Source: Salsipaludibacter sp963812245 | Lineage (GTDB): Bacteria > Actinomycetota > Nitriliruptoria > Nitriliruptorales > Nitriliruptoraceae | Length of the DNA stretch: 64,000 nt | Assembly (NCBI GenBank): GCA_963812245.1 | Contig: CAWEUK010000004.1 | Coordinates: 62,001 to 126,000, forward strand | Direction of reading: 5' to 3' | In this document: positions 54,169 through 62,617 of the stretch, in pieces | Layout of the letters: each line of letters starts with the position of its first letter | Numbering within the stretch: position 1 is the first letter of the stretch | Made by a program: the position numbers and the translations under genes | Notes under the pieces: model-generated | The model's database searches: none | Seen by the model: the letters and a program-made list of their open reading frames with translations, nothing else | Told to the model about the DNA's origin: nothing

Positions 54169-54203
54169 CCGGACGGCGCGTCGTCCTGCGCCCATCCGTC
54201 CGG
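54169..54203. terminator. hairpin between converging genes
   Basis: CCGGACGG (54169-54176) and CCGTCCGG (54196-54203) are perfect inverted repeats just after the 54167 stop. Three copies of GCCCCTCGTC follow in the same gap. Confidence 0.45.
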
Positions 54204-54280
54204 CGCCCCTCGTCTCGCGGGCCCCTCGTCCGGCAGGTCACTTGACCCCGCAGGCCCCTCGTCGCCGGTGGCCGAGCCCG

Positions 54281-54694
54281 TCACCCGTCCTGCAGGTCGG
54301 CTGTTGCCGTTGCCGACGCGCCGAAGGTGCCCTGGCGGAACAGGTAGTCGAAGGTGTCGGCGCAGGTCACGGTGACCGCCGGTGGTGTCGAGCCCGCAAC
54401 GAGCCCACCGGTGCAGCGGTCCGAGCGACTGATGATGTCGCCGACCAGGGCAGCCGAGGGCACGGCGGACTCCCCGCTGAACCAGTCGACCTGGTCGACC
54501 GCGGATGCGGCGTCGTTCGCCAGCCCGGCCGCCTCGGACTCCAGCGCCTGCTGGGCGCGCCACGTCACCGAGGTGTCGGCCGCGAGTGAACCCAGGAAGA
54601 ACAGGACCAGGACGCCTGCCGGCATCAGCACCAGGCCGTTGCCGTCCTGGTCGCCGACCAGTCGAGCGAGCACCACTCGGATCACCGCGATCAT
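54281..54694 (-). CDS. TadE/TadG-like pseudopilin (third of three)
   Basis: A 137-residue protein with one N-terminal hydrophobic helix after a short charged stretch (RLVGDQDGNGLVLMPAGVLV through LFFLGSLAADTSVTWRAQQA). The D-x-G-N-G start and the helix resemble TadE/TadG-type pseudopilins. The external domain has two Cys residues (SDRCTGG, VTCADTF) that could pair. ATG 54694 overlaps the previous stop (TGATG). Probably a minor pilus component. Confidence 0.7.
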   Translation of the reverse strand: MIAVIRVVLARLVGDQDGNGLVLMPAGVLVLFFLGSLAADTSVTWRAQQALESEAAGLANDAASAVDQVDWFSGESAVPSAALVGDIISRSDRCTGGLVAGSTPPAVTVTCADTFDYLFRQGTFGASATATADLQDG

Positions 54695-55200
54695 CAGCAG
54701 ACCGCCGTTCCGGGCAGTCCCGACCGGTAGGGGTCGACGAGCTCGGTGTGGCTCGAGCGCACCTGCACGATGTCGTCGAAGAACCCACCCGGCATGCGGA
54801 CGGGATCGACCGCCATCACCACCGTGGCCGTGACGCGCTCGCACCTGGTCAGCCCGCCGTCGATCGACACGGTGTGGGGCTGGTCGCGACCCAGGGAGGT
54901 CAACGCATCTGCGGCCGCCTGGTTGGCCTCGGCGGCCGCGGCGGCGGATGAGTCCGACTCGACGTAGGTGCGGGCGGCCTCGCGTGCGGCGGCGGTGACC
55001 GCCATGTCGGCGTCGATGATGTTCCAGGTGTTGATCACCAGCAGGAATCCGACGAAGAAGATCATCGTGCCGAAGACCAGGACCTCCGCACCGGCGCTGA
55101 GGCCGTCCTGCGCCGCGATCCGGCGAGCCAGGCGAGCGGGCAGCCGCGGGGCGCGGGCATGGTTGGACCGCTGGGCGCGAACCGGGCCCGGCCCGGTCAT
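54694..55200 (-). CDS. TadE-like pseudopilin (second of three)
   Basis: A 168-residue membrane protein. After a basic N-terminus comes AAQDGLSAGAEVLVFGTMIF and FVGFLLVINTWNIIDADMAV, then AAAREAARTYVESD, the TadE helix-plus-AAREAAR pattern. The external part carries Cys residues (LTRCERV, GTAVC at the C-terminus). It overlaps both neighbours (ATGA, TGATG), so the three pseudopilins are co-translated. Confidence 0.75.
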   Translation of the reverse strand: MTGPGPVRAQRSNHARAPRLPARLARRIAAQDGLSAGAEVLVFGTMIFFVGFLLVINTWNIIDADMAVTAAAREAARTYVESDSSAAAAAEANQAAADALTSLGRDQPHTVSIDGGLTRCERVTATVVMAVDPVRMPGGFFDDIVQVRSSHTELVDPYRSGLPGTAVC

Positions 55201-55610
55201 TGGAATTCCTCGATGCGTGACGACCCGGTGCGGTTGATCGACTCGAGCTGCAGCAGCTTCCCCATGATGCGCAGGACCGGGGCCGGCGAGGCGCCGGACA
55301 CGGTGACCTCCACGCGATCACCGACGATGGCACAGCTGCCCCCGACGCCGTCCCAGTTGGCCACTCGGGCGTTGACCCAGGAACTGGCCTGGTCACAGGT
55401 CATGTCACTTCGTGCCACCCGACTGGCGCCCTCGAGGGCGATGGCGCCGGCCTGGCTGTTGGCATACAGGTGCATGGAGGCCTGGACGGTGACGAAGAGG
55501 AAGAACAGGAACATCAGGACGCCGCCAGTGGCGGTCATCGGTCCGTTGCCATCCTGGTCGTGGGCGATGCGACGCGCCAGCGCACGGACACGGCGAGCCA
55601 CCTGCCCCAT
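55197..55610 (-). CDS. TadE-like pseudopilin (first of three)
   Basis: A 137-residue protein with a basic start, the motif HDQDGNGPMTATGGVLMFLF and a single membrane helix (FFLFVTVQASMHLYANSQA), followed by AIALEGASRVARSD. Two Cys residues (DMTCDQA, GGSCAIV) may form a disulfide outside the membrane. It follows the Flp pilin gene by about 70 bases. With the motor genes at 10-17 kb it would complete the pilus. Confidence 0.72.
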   Translation of the reverse strand: MGQVARRVRALARRIAHDQDGNGPMTATGGVLMFLFFLFVTVQASMHLYANSQAGAIALEGASRVARSDMTCDQASSWVNARVANWDGVGGSCAIVGDRVEVTVSGASPAPVLRIMGKLLQLESINRTGSSRIEEFQ

Positions 55611-55681
55611 GCGTGGATCCTCCTGGCCCGGATCACGATGATCTGGGCCGTTGTCGTGGCGACGACCCCCGGCAGGAGTCG

Positions 55682-55861
55682 TCAGCCGTTGTTGACAATG
55701 CTGTCGACACTGGACTCGGTCTGCTCGGTCGCGCTGTCGAACACGCCGTTGAAGGCAACGAACATCGCGGCGCCGATGATCGCCATGATCAGCACGGCGA
55801 TGCCGGTCGAGATGACGCCTTCGCCGGCTTCATCGAGGAGGCGGGTGCGGATGAACTTCAC
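55682..55861 (-). CDS. flp: Flp-type major pilin
   Basis: A 59-residue protein starting at GTG 55861 with GGGAG six bases upstream. The sequence has a short basic leader (VKFIRTRLLDEAGEG), a likely cleavage after that Gly, and one hydrophobic helix (VISTGIAVLIMAIIGAAMFV) followed by a polar tail ending SIVNNG. This is the layout of Flp pilins of Tad systems. No prepilin peptidase gene is present in the window. The ORF is easily missed because of its size. Confidence 0.8.
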   Translation of the reverse strand: MKFIRTRLLDEAGEGVISTGIAVLIMAIIGAAMFVAFNGVFDSATEQTESSVDSIVNNG

Positions 55862-56228
55862 GGTGGTCTCCCAGGTGCGGTGTGCGGGGTCGGGTGCGGT
55901 GGTGGCGGGTGCGGGCTGCCGACCGTGGACGTGATCCGGTCTGCCTGCTGCCGGTCTGCATCGTCTCGTGGAGGCACCCACGAAGGACGTGGGGGCAATC
56001 GGCATGGTACGACGCGTCGAACGCGGCTGTTTGGATGCTATCCAGTGCATCTCGTCCCGGGCAACCCGTCGTTGGCTCGTGTGGAAGCCCTCATCCTGTG
56101 TTGCCTCGGTCGGGCGGAGGTGGTCGCGCGGAGGTGGTCGGGCGGCCACCCCGGGGCCCTGCGCTGGTGCCGCGCCTCGGCACAGTGAGGGGCTCACGCT
56201 CGACTCCCCGACCCTCCACGACACGCCA
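55862..56228. other. divergent region between flp and the DUF2179 gene
   Basis: No gene is visible in these 367 bases. CCCACG AAGGA CGTGGG (55977-55993) is a 17-bp palindrome about 115 bases upstream of flp and could be an operator for the pilin operon. Confidence 0.4.
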
Positions 56229-56816
56229 ATGACAGATCTGCTGCTCCCCATCGATGTCTCCGGTTCCGCGCTCGTCGCGGGCCTCGGCACGCTGTGGACG
56301 TTCCTCGTTCCGGCGCTCCTGGTCGCGATGCTGCGCATCACGGACGTCACCCTCAACGTCTTCCGGACCGTGTTCACGGTCAACGGGCGCAAGGGCCTGG
56401 CGGCGTTGGCCCACGGCATGGAGGGTGCGGTCTGGCTGGCCGCCACGGGGTTGGTGCTGTCGGACCTGTCCGTGGCCAAGACCATCGGGTTCATCGCCGG
56501 GATCATGTTGGGCACGTTGTTGGGGACGACCATCGTCGAGCACCTGCGTCTGGGGATGGTCACCGTGCGGATCTACGCGGACGCCAGTCACCTGGACGGT
56601 TCAGGTGCCCGCATCGCCGACGCCATCCGGGCAGCCGGCTTCGGGGCCACCACGTTCACGGGCGAGGGGATGAACGGCCCCGTGAAGATGGTCCTGTCGA
56701 CGGTTCCTCGACGTCGGGCCACGGCCGTCATGGAGGCCGCATCGGCGGTGTCGCCAAGTGCCGTCGTGGCGCTGGACAACGAACTCCAGCCGCTGGCATC
56801 CTCCGCCCGCGTCTGA
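56229..56816 (+). CDS. UPF0316/DUF2179 membrane protein
   Basis: A 195-residue protein with three hydrophobic helices (TFLVPALLVAMLRITDVTLN, GMEGAVWLAATGLVLS, IGFIAGIMLGTLLGTTIVE) and a cytoplasmic DUF2179 domain (IRAAGFGATTFTGEGMNG, LSTVPRRRATAVMEA). The motif LRITDVTLNVFRTVFTVNGR marks the UPF0316 family. Function is unknown; the DUF2179 fold is thought to bind small ligands. ATG 56229 is the first start in frame near the membrane helix; a much longer open frame upstream is not supported. Confidence 0.82.
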   Translation: MTDLLLPIDVSGSALVAGLGTLWTFLVPALLVAMLRITDVTLNVFRTVFTVNGRKGLAALAHGMEGAVWLAATGLVLSDLSVAKTIGFIAGIMLGTLLGTTIVEHLRLGMVTVRIYADASHLDGSGARIADAIRAAGFGATTFTGEGMNGPVKMVLSTVPRRRATAVMEAASAVSPSAVVALDNELQPLASSARV

Positions 56817-56905
56817 ACTGCCACTCGGGCGACTCCCGGTACGGCTGGGCCGCCGCCCCGGGCAGTGTTGGCAGCCACGTCGGGATCCACGATCCCGTCA
56901 TGTGG

Positions 56906-57310
56906 TCACGTCGCCGTCGTGGCGAGATCGCGAAACTCGGCGACCGTCACGAGTCCCCGCGCTGCTTCGGCGAGGCCGGCGTCGCCGGTGACCATCGCGT
57001 CGGCCTGCAGTCGGGTGAGCGCGATGTATTCGGCGTCGTAGGTGTCGTCCCAACCGAGTTCGGTTGCGATCCGCCAGGCGTTGGCCTGGAGGACGCGATC
57101 ACCAAGGAGCCGGATCTTGAGACCGCGTATCGCGTCCAGATGGCCCTCGGCCTGCTCCTTGCTGAGTTCGCCCGACATCGAGCGTCGGTGGACCAGCGTG
57201 AGGACCTGGGAGCGCAGCAGGGTCGGCGCGACGAGCTTGACATCGGACCTGAGCAGGGCGTCACGTTCGACGAGCAGGAGGGCGATGTCGGGAGTGATCA
57301 CGTAGCGCAT
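56906..57310 (-). CDS. PIN-domain protein (VapC-like), no antitoxin seen
   Basis: A 134-residue PIN-fold protein, probably an RNase. Acidic residues expected in the active site appear in VITPDIALL, LGWDDTYDAEYIAL and MVTGDAGLAE, and LVAPTLLRSQVLTL is typical of an actinobacterial subgroup. ATG 57310 is preferred over GTG 57325. VapC toxins normally follow an antitoxin gene; the 180 bases upstream hold none and then a divergent gene starts. It may be a solitary PIN protein or have a distant partner. Confidence 0.75.
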   Translation of the reverse strand: MRYVITPDIALLLVERDALLRSDVKLVAPTLLRSQVLTLVHRRSMSGELSKEQAEGHLDAIRGLKIRLLGDRVLQANAWRIATELGWDDTYDAEYIALTRLQADAMVTGDAGLAEAARGLVTVAEFRDLATTAT

Positions 57311-57493
57311 GACGTCTGCCTTCACCTGACCCGGCGTCGGTTCACCGCGGCGATCGTATTCGTGACGTCAGTCTTCCTGCTTCCGCTGCGCCTGTACAGC
57401 CTGTTCAGTTGCGCAACGGCGTGTGGGGCACCCGCGCCGGTGGGTTGGAGTGTCGGTCTGAACGCAGCCCGCGAGGACAACTACGGTTGGGCC

Positions 57494-58129
57494 ATGGACG
57501 CCGCCTCCCGCCGCCACCGCATGGTCGAGCAACAGCTGCGTGCGCGGGGGCTGCGTGACGAGCGCGTCCTCGCCGCCATGGCGGCAGTGCCTCGGCACCG
57601 ATTCGTGCCTCGGCCCCAACGCCGCCTGGCCTACACCGACGGTCCGCTGCCCATCGGGTCCGGCCAGACGATCTCGCAGCCCTGGGTGGTGGCCCGCATG
57701 GCCGAAGTGCTCGAGGTCAAGCCCGACGACGTGGTGCTCGAGGTCGGGGGCGGGTCCGGCTACGCCGCGGCGGTGCTCGCACAGCTGGCCGCGACCGTCC
57801 TGACCATCGAGCGTGATCCGACGTTGGCTGCCCGTGCCACGATCGCGCTCGGTGCATGGCCCAACGTCACGGTCGTCACCGGCGACGGTGGCAGTGGCCT
57901 GCCCGACCGGGCGCCGTTCGACGCCATCAGCATCGCCGCCGCCGCTGCCGCCATCCCGCCACCCCTGCTGGACCAGCTCGCCGACGGCGGCCGGTTGGTG
58001 ATGCCGGTGGGACCTGCCCGACACCAGCATCTCGTGCTCGTTCGCCGTGATGGTGACACGTTCGTCGAGGAGCAACTCGGGGCCGTCCGCTTCGTCCCCC
58101 TGACCGGCGACCACGGCACCGCCACATGA
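57494..58129 (+). CDS. pcm: protein-L-isoaspartate O-methyltransferase
   Basis: Repairs isoaspartyl damage in proteins by SAM-dependent methylation. It has 211 residues. The family motifs are VPRHRFVP, GSGQTISQPWVVARM, SAM-binding VLEVGGGSGYAAAVLA and the C-terminal GGRLVMPVG. ATG 57494 gives the standard start MVEQQLRARGL shortly after. It is divergent from the PIN gene and followed by a strong hairpin. Confidence 0.92.
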   Translation: MDAASRRHRMVEQQLRARGLRDERVLAAMAAVPRHRFVPRPQRRLAYTDGPLPIGSGQTISQPWVVARMAEVLEVKPDDVVLEVGGGSGYAAAVLAQLAATVLTIERDPTLAARATIALGAWPNVTVVTGDGGSGLPDRAPFDAISIAAAAAAIPPPLLDQLADGGRLVMPVGPARHQHLVLVRRDGDTFVEEQLGAVRFVPLTGDHGTAT

Positions 58130-58173
58130 CGACTCTCACCTGACCGCCCGTCCGCCCACGCCCACCGCTGTTC

Positions 58174-58201
58174 GTTCGGCGCGCACGTGCACGCGTCGAA
58201 C
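58174..58201. terminator. hairpin downstream of pcm
   Basis: GTTCGGCGCG and CGCGTCGAAC form a 10-bp stem with one G-T wobble and loop CACGTGCA, 45 bases after the pcm stop. No T-run. A possible -10 TAGGGT for the next gene lies at 58288-58293. Confidence 0.5.
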
Positions 58202-58350
58202 GCGCACCTGACGCCTGTCGTCTCCGCGAATGCCACGCGCCGACACGAAAGGTGTCGCGAGGACGGACCGTGGCGATGGGTACTGATTAGGGTTGCGCTC
58301 CGAGTTCTCGCTGCGCCGCCCCCGGCGGCGCCGGTCCCCCCGGAGCCCGC

Positions 58351-59910
58351 ATGTTCGCACCCCGCCGCCCACACCTGTCGACCTCCCCCAGGCATGTCGC
58401 ACGACGACGTGGCGCGGGGGCCAGCCTGGCAGTGCTCGCGCTGCTGTCCGGCGTGGTCGTCGGCGCCGCCCCCAGTCCCACCGTCGAGGCCCTGCCGCTG
58501 CCGGCAGGAGACATCGCCAACGTCGAACTCGTCGGCCGGGCACCCGAGGCCGTCCAGTCCACCGCCATCAACTTCATGACCTACGGGACGGGCCGATCGG
58601 CCCACGACGTCATGTTCGTGAACGGCCGGTTCGGGCTGCAGAGCTACGACCTGTCCAACCCCGCCCAGCCGCAGCTGCTGGATCACCTCACCTCCGAGGA
58701 GCTCAAGCTGCCGGGTGACACGTCCGGCACGTTCTGGCAGAACGAGGACATGGACGTCGACGCGGATCGCAAGCTGGTGTTCATGGCCCGCGACCCTCGC
58801 GCCTACAGCGGCAGCACCTCGAATCCAGCCAGCGTTGCCGGTGTGTACATCATCGACGTGGCCGACCCGGCAAACCTGTCACTGCGCCTGTTCCACGAAC
58901 TGCCGTCCGGGCACACCTCCACCTGTGTCAATGACTGCGACTTCCTGTGGACCGGGGGCCCTGCCAGCACGCCGGAACAAGCCGTCGAGTGGCCGGGCGG
59001 TCGCCCCGTGTTCGTCACCGACGTGCGTGACCTGGACAACGTGACCACGTTCGAGACCCCCGTGGACACCGGTCGCGACGACGGGGAGTCCGCCTACGCC
59101 CACGACGTGCAGGTCGATGCCGCGGGCATCGCGTGGGTGTCCGGGCTCGGCGGGGTGCGCGGGTACCACACCAGTGGACGGCACCTCGACCCCACCACGG
59201 GCGAGCGTCGGGTGGCCACGGCCTGGAACCCGGTGCCCTTCGCCGGCGGCGGGTTCCCCGAGGACAGCGTGCCGAGCGGATTCATGCACAACTCGTTCCG
59301 GCCAGTCGCATCCACGCTCCGTGCAGGCGGCAACCCCACTCCCGAACACCGACCCGGTTCCCTGATCATGGCGACCGAGGAGGCATTCGGCTCGTCCACC
59401 TGTGACGGCGTCGGGATGTTCAGCATCGCCTCCCTGGTCGGCAGCACGAACGGTGAAGGATGGGCCTCGACGCCCGAGGACCCCTTCCGTCTCGAGATCG
59501 TGGGACAGTGGAGCCCCGCAGGCGAGGAGGGCACGATCCCCAATGCCTTCTGCTCGGCGCACTACTTCGAGGTCCAGGACAACGTCGTGGCGTACTCCTG
59601 GTACGCGCAGGGCACGCGCTTCCTCGACGTCTCGGACCCGACCGATCCGATCCAGATCGCCTACTACCGGCCCGACGGTGGCGTCAGCTGGGCGCCCTAC
59701 TTCCACGGTGACTACATCTACGTCGCCGACCACTCTCGTGGCGTGGAGGTGTTGCGCCTGACCACGGACGCCGACCAGGCGAGCGCGGCACATGCACAGG
59801 TGAACGCGCCGGCGATGTCGCAGGGACAGATCGCCCGGATCGAGGCCCTCGCCGCGCGGTACCGCCCTGACCCCGACCTTGGGTGGTCCTGCGTGATTCC
59901 GCTCGACTGA
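58351..59910 (+). CDS. secreted LVIVD/beta-propeller-like protein
   Basis: A 519-residue exported protein with a signal peptide (Arg-rich start, then GASLAVLALLSGVVVGAA). The mature part has repeated units of the form G-V-Y-I-I-D-V-x-D-P-x-N: SYDLSNPAQPQLLDHL, GVYIIDVADPANLSL, RFLDVSDPTDPIQIAYY and VADHSRGVEVLRL, as in LVIVD-repeat propellers. Cys pairs (TCVNDCDF; SSTCDG; NAFCSA) suggest disulfides outside the cell. No catalytic motif is seen. It may be a surface binding or scaffold protein. Confidence 0.72.
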   Translation: MFAPRRPHLSTSPRHVARRRGAGASLAVLALLSGVVVGAAPSPTVEALPLPAGDIANVELVGRAPEAVQSTAINFMTYGTGRSAHDVMFVNGRFGLQSYDLSNPAQPQLLDHLTSEELKLPGDTSGTFWQNEDMDVDADRKLVFMARDPRAYSGSTSNPASVAGVYIIDVADPANLSLRLFHELPSGHTSTCVNDCDFLWTGGPASTPEQAVEWPGGRPVFVTDVRDLDNVTTFETPVDTGRDDGESAYAHDVQVDAAGIAWVSGLGGVRGYHTSGRHLDPTTGERRVATAWNPVPFAGGGFPEDSVPSGFMHNSFRPVASTLRAGGNPTPEHRPGSLIMATEEAFGSSTCDGVGMFSIASLVGSTNGEGWASTPEDPFRLEIVGQWSPAGEEGTIPNAFCSAHYFEVQDNVVAYSWYAQGTRFLDVSDPTDPIQIAYYRPDGGVSWAPYFHGDYIYVADHSRGVEVLRLTTDADQASAAHAQVNAPAMSQGQIARIEALAARYRPDPDLGWSCVIPLD

Positions 59911-60003
59911 GCCAGGACCACGGGGCCCGAGCGCCCTTGCGGCCGACGGCTGCGCCTCCGGGTCTTGTTTCGACCCATGCACGGGGGCGGGTTCGGGGGG
60001 CGG

Positions 60004-61203
60004 TCAGCTCGCCGCGTCCCGTGCACGCAGGGCGGCCAGCAGCCCCCCGCGATCGAGGCGCGATCGTCCCGGCAGGTCCCGCTCCCGAGCCAGCGCCCGC
60101 AACTGCCCGCTGGTGCGGTCACCGAGGGCGTCAGCCCCGCCGAGGGCATCCGCCACACCGGGGGCGTCGATCTGGCCGGTCGGCAGTTCGGGTCCGTGGG
60201 TGGTCGATGCCCGGTGCAGGGCGACGAGTCGCTTCCCCATCGCCTTCGGATGCTCGGCATGCAGCCGGGCACCCAGCGACACGGCGCGTCGTTGCAGGTC
60301 GTGGCGAACCTCGTGCACCAGCTCCAACGCCGGACCGACACGGGCACGACCGCCGAACACCTCGATGTCTGCGCGCAGTTGCTGGGCCAACACCGCCAGG
60401 TCGTGGTCATCACCCAGCGCATCGGCAAGGTCGTGCAATGCGTCGGCGTGGGCGCCGAGCAATGACGGTGCGGCAGGTTCGAGCAGGCTCACGTGGTACC
60501 AGGAGTACTTGACCCGCTTGCGCCACTGGTGCAACAGTTCGTCCGAGGGCTGCCCGTCCACCTGGTCCACCTCGTCCACCTCGACGAATCGATCCCTTCC
60601 TCGTCTGGCCGTGCGTGCGATCCCCTCCGCGACGCGCCCACCGAGTTCCTCGTCGCCACCGCTCAGCGACCACGCAGCGGTGCGAGCGCGCGCCTGCTGC
60701 AACAGGTCGGTGGCGGTGGTGACACGATCGTGGTCCTCGGACACGGCACCGGTGGCTCGGCTTGCCCGTTCGTCCAGGACCTGCCGGATTCCGGCCACGT
60801 CCTCCTCGCCCAGCTGCTCCACCCGTGTGCCGACCACGTCGTCGAAGGTGGCCAGGAGCGCGTGGGCGTCGCGGATCGGTGACAACTCGCGGGCGGCGTC
60901 GCGCGTCAGCCGATTGATGACCCGGTAGTCGTCCTCCATCGCGGGTCGAACGAGCCTGACCAGTCCGCGAATTCGCTTGCAGCACTTGCGGGCTTCGTGC
61001 ACGGCCATCTCGACCGGTGCATCCATGTCGATCTCGCTCGCCACGAAGGCGGCCACGCCGTCGGATCGTTCGTGCGAATCCTCCCGCGTCGCCCCGTCGC
61101 CCGCGGCGACCGCCAGCCAGGCCAGGGACGCCGCCAACTGCTCGTGGGCGATCCTGGCCGCACCCTCACCCAATTGCTCTGCGGTGCCGAACTCGAATGC
61201 CAT
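60004..61203 (-). CDS. CHAD-domain protein with C-terminal SAP/Rho-N-like motif
   Basis: A 399-residue cytoplasmic helical protein. Conserved His and Lys/Arg residues of the CHAD fold appear in VHEARKCCKRIRGLVRL, SPIRDAHALL, LHQWRKRVKYSWYHV and LGDDHDLAVLAQQL; CHAD proteins bind polyphosphate. The last 45 residues (DRTSGQLRALARERDLPGRS) look like a SAP/Rho N-terminal helix-turn motif, which usually touches nucleic acid. No linked CYTH domain or polyphosphate kinase is visible. ATG 61203 follows GGAGGGATCATTCG. The 61265-61270 box TACCGT is a possible -10. Confidence 0.82.
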   Translation of the reverse strand: MAFEFGTAEQLGEGAARIAHEQLAASLAWLAVAAGDGATREDSHERSDGVAAFVASEIDMDAPVEMAVHEARKCCKRIRGLVRLVRPAMEDDYRVINRLTRDAARELSPIRDAHALLATFDDVVGTRVEQLGEEDVAGIRQVLDERASRATGAVSEDHDRVTTATDLLQQARARTAAWSLSGGDEELGGRVAEGIARTARRGRDRFVEVDEVDQVDGQPSDELLHQWRKRVKYSWYHVSLLEPAAPSLLGAHADALHDLADALGDDHDLAVLAQQLRADIEVFGGRARVGPALELVHEVRHDLQRRAVSLGARLHAEHPKAMGKRLVALHRASTTHGPELPTGQIDAPGVADALGGADALGDRTSGQLRALARERDLPGRSRLDRGGLLAALRARDAAS

Positions 61204-61393
61204 CGAATGATCCCTCCGGACGGTGCAGACGTGATCGGTGTGGGCAAGCTGCGCCCTGACCTTGACGGTAATCGTCGGTGCCGCCCCAGCGCTGCCCCCG
61301 TGCCGCCCCGGTTCCGCCCCGGTCTCGCCACGGTCTGGCCACGGTCCGGCCTCCGTCCGGGCGCTGCCCTGGTCGACGGCCCGCGCGCTGCCC

Positions 61394-61587
61394 GACTGTT
61401 GGGGGGCAGCGTTCTGCTGGGCGGACGCGAGATGCCAACAGTCGGGCCTCTTCGGCGAAGGTCGCGACTGTTGGGGGGCAGCGTTCTCCTGGGCGGACGC
61501 TCGATGCCAACAGTCGGGCCTCTTCGGCGAAGGTCGCGACTCTTGGGGGGCAGCGTTCTCCTGGGCGGACGCGGGATGCCAACAGTC
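61394..61587 (-). repeat. array 1: three copies of a 72-bp palindromic repeat
   Basis: Three 50-bp palindromic units at 61394-61443, 61466-61515 and 61538-61587 start exactly 72 bases apart. Each begins GACTGTTGGGGGGCAGCG (third: GACTCTTGG) and ends ATGCCAACAGTC, so the 9-bp outer arms pair. The two 22-base spacers are identical (GGGCCTCTTCGGCGAAGGTC plus GC). The units are the reverse complement of those in array 2. Between 61204 and 61393 no gene is seen. Confidence 0.9.
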
Positions 61588-61659
61588 GACAGGGGGCGTT
61601 GTCCACAACGGCTGAGCACGAACGCCGCGAACTCGCAATCCTCGGGCAGCCTCGGCGGC

Positions 61660-62589
61660 ATGGATCGCAGCACCGAGGTCGCAGTGAAGTTGCTGGCCAG
61701 CCGTCAGGGTGGTGTCTTCTCGCTGGCCCAGGCCGTGGAGCTCGGAATGTCACGCCAGTCGGTGTGGCGACGATGCCGTTGGGGCTCGTTCGACCTCCTC
61801 CACGCCGGGGTCTTTCGCGACGTGGCCGTGCCGATCACGAAGCGCACTCGCTGGTTCGGCGCGATCTTGTCGATCGGTCGGGAAGCCGCCCTGGCCGTGC
61901 ACTCTGCCTGCAGCCTCCACGGGCTGTCCTCGACGCTGGGGCACGACGAGGTCCACGTGGTCGTGCGATGCACCTGTCGCCACGACGGTCGCCCCGGCAT
62001 CGTTGCCCATCGAAGCCTCACCCTGCAGCCCCATCACGTGACCGTCGTCGATGGCCTGGCCGTGACGACCATGGAGCGGACGCTGTGCGACGTCGCCAGC
62101 CGGGTGGGTCCGGTGCGCCTCCGTCGCCTGCTCGCGGAGTCGGTTCGTCGCAACCTGACGTCGCCCGGGGCCCTGCGTCGCACCATGGACGACGCGGGCA
62201 GGTTCAACGGCAAGGTGATGCTGCGCGAACTCGTCGACCAGTTGTCACCGCTCGAACCCAAGTCGGCCAGCGCGCTGGAGTCCGAGTTCCTCCAGCTCGT
62301 GACGTCGGCCGGACTCCCGCCCACCGCCGTCAATCATGCCGTGGTGGACGCCGAGGGCCGGATTCGCCGCATCGATGCGGTCTACCTGCCGCAGCGGCTG
62401 CCCATCGAGCTCGATTCGCGGCTGTTCCACGGGTCGCTGCTGGACTGGCACGACGACCTGCGACGCGAGAATGCAATCGCCCTGTCCGGATGGCTTCCGT
62501 TCCTGCGATTCAACTGGCACGACGTCACCGCTCGCGGGCACCTGGTCGTGGAGACAATTCGGCGCGCACTGGATCACGCCACCACCTGA
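61660..62589 (+). CDS. AbiEi-like HTH + DUF559-type nuclease-like protein
   Basis: A 309-residue protein common in actinobacteria. The N-terminus (VFSLAQAVELGMSRQSVWRR) is a winged helix like that of AbiEi-type antitoxins; the centre is typical of this family (MERTLCDVASRVGPVRLRRL). The C-terminal third resembles a DUF559/Vsr-like PD-(D/E)XK fold: ALESEFLQLV, RIRRIDAVY, PIELDSRLFH and DDLRRENAIALSGW. No AbiEii-type toxin gene is adjacent. The gene lies alone between two inverted repeat arrays, which suggests it is, or was, a mobile cassette. The start ATG 61660 has no strong ribosome site. Confidence 0.78.
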   Translation: MDRSTEVAVKLLASRQGGVFSLAQAVELGMSRQSVWRRCRWGSFDLLHAGVFRDVAVPITKRTRWFGAILSIGREAALAVHSACSLHGLSSTLGHDEVHVVVRCTCRHDGRPGIVAHRSLTLQPHHVTVVDGLAVTTMERTLCDVASRVGPVRLRRLLAESVRRNLTSPGALRRTMDDAGRFNGKVMLRELVDQLSPLEPKSASALESEFLQLVTSAGLPPTAVNHAVVDAEGRIRRIDAVYLPQRLPIELDSRLFHGSLLDWHDDLRRENAIALSGWLPFLRFNWHDVTARGHLVVETIRRALDHATT

Positions 62590-62617
62590 CCTGGCTCAGC
62601 GACCCCGGGTGTTGCGC

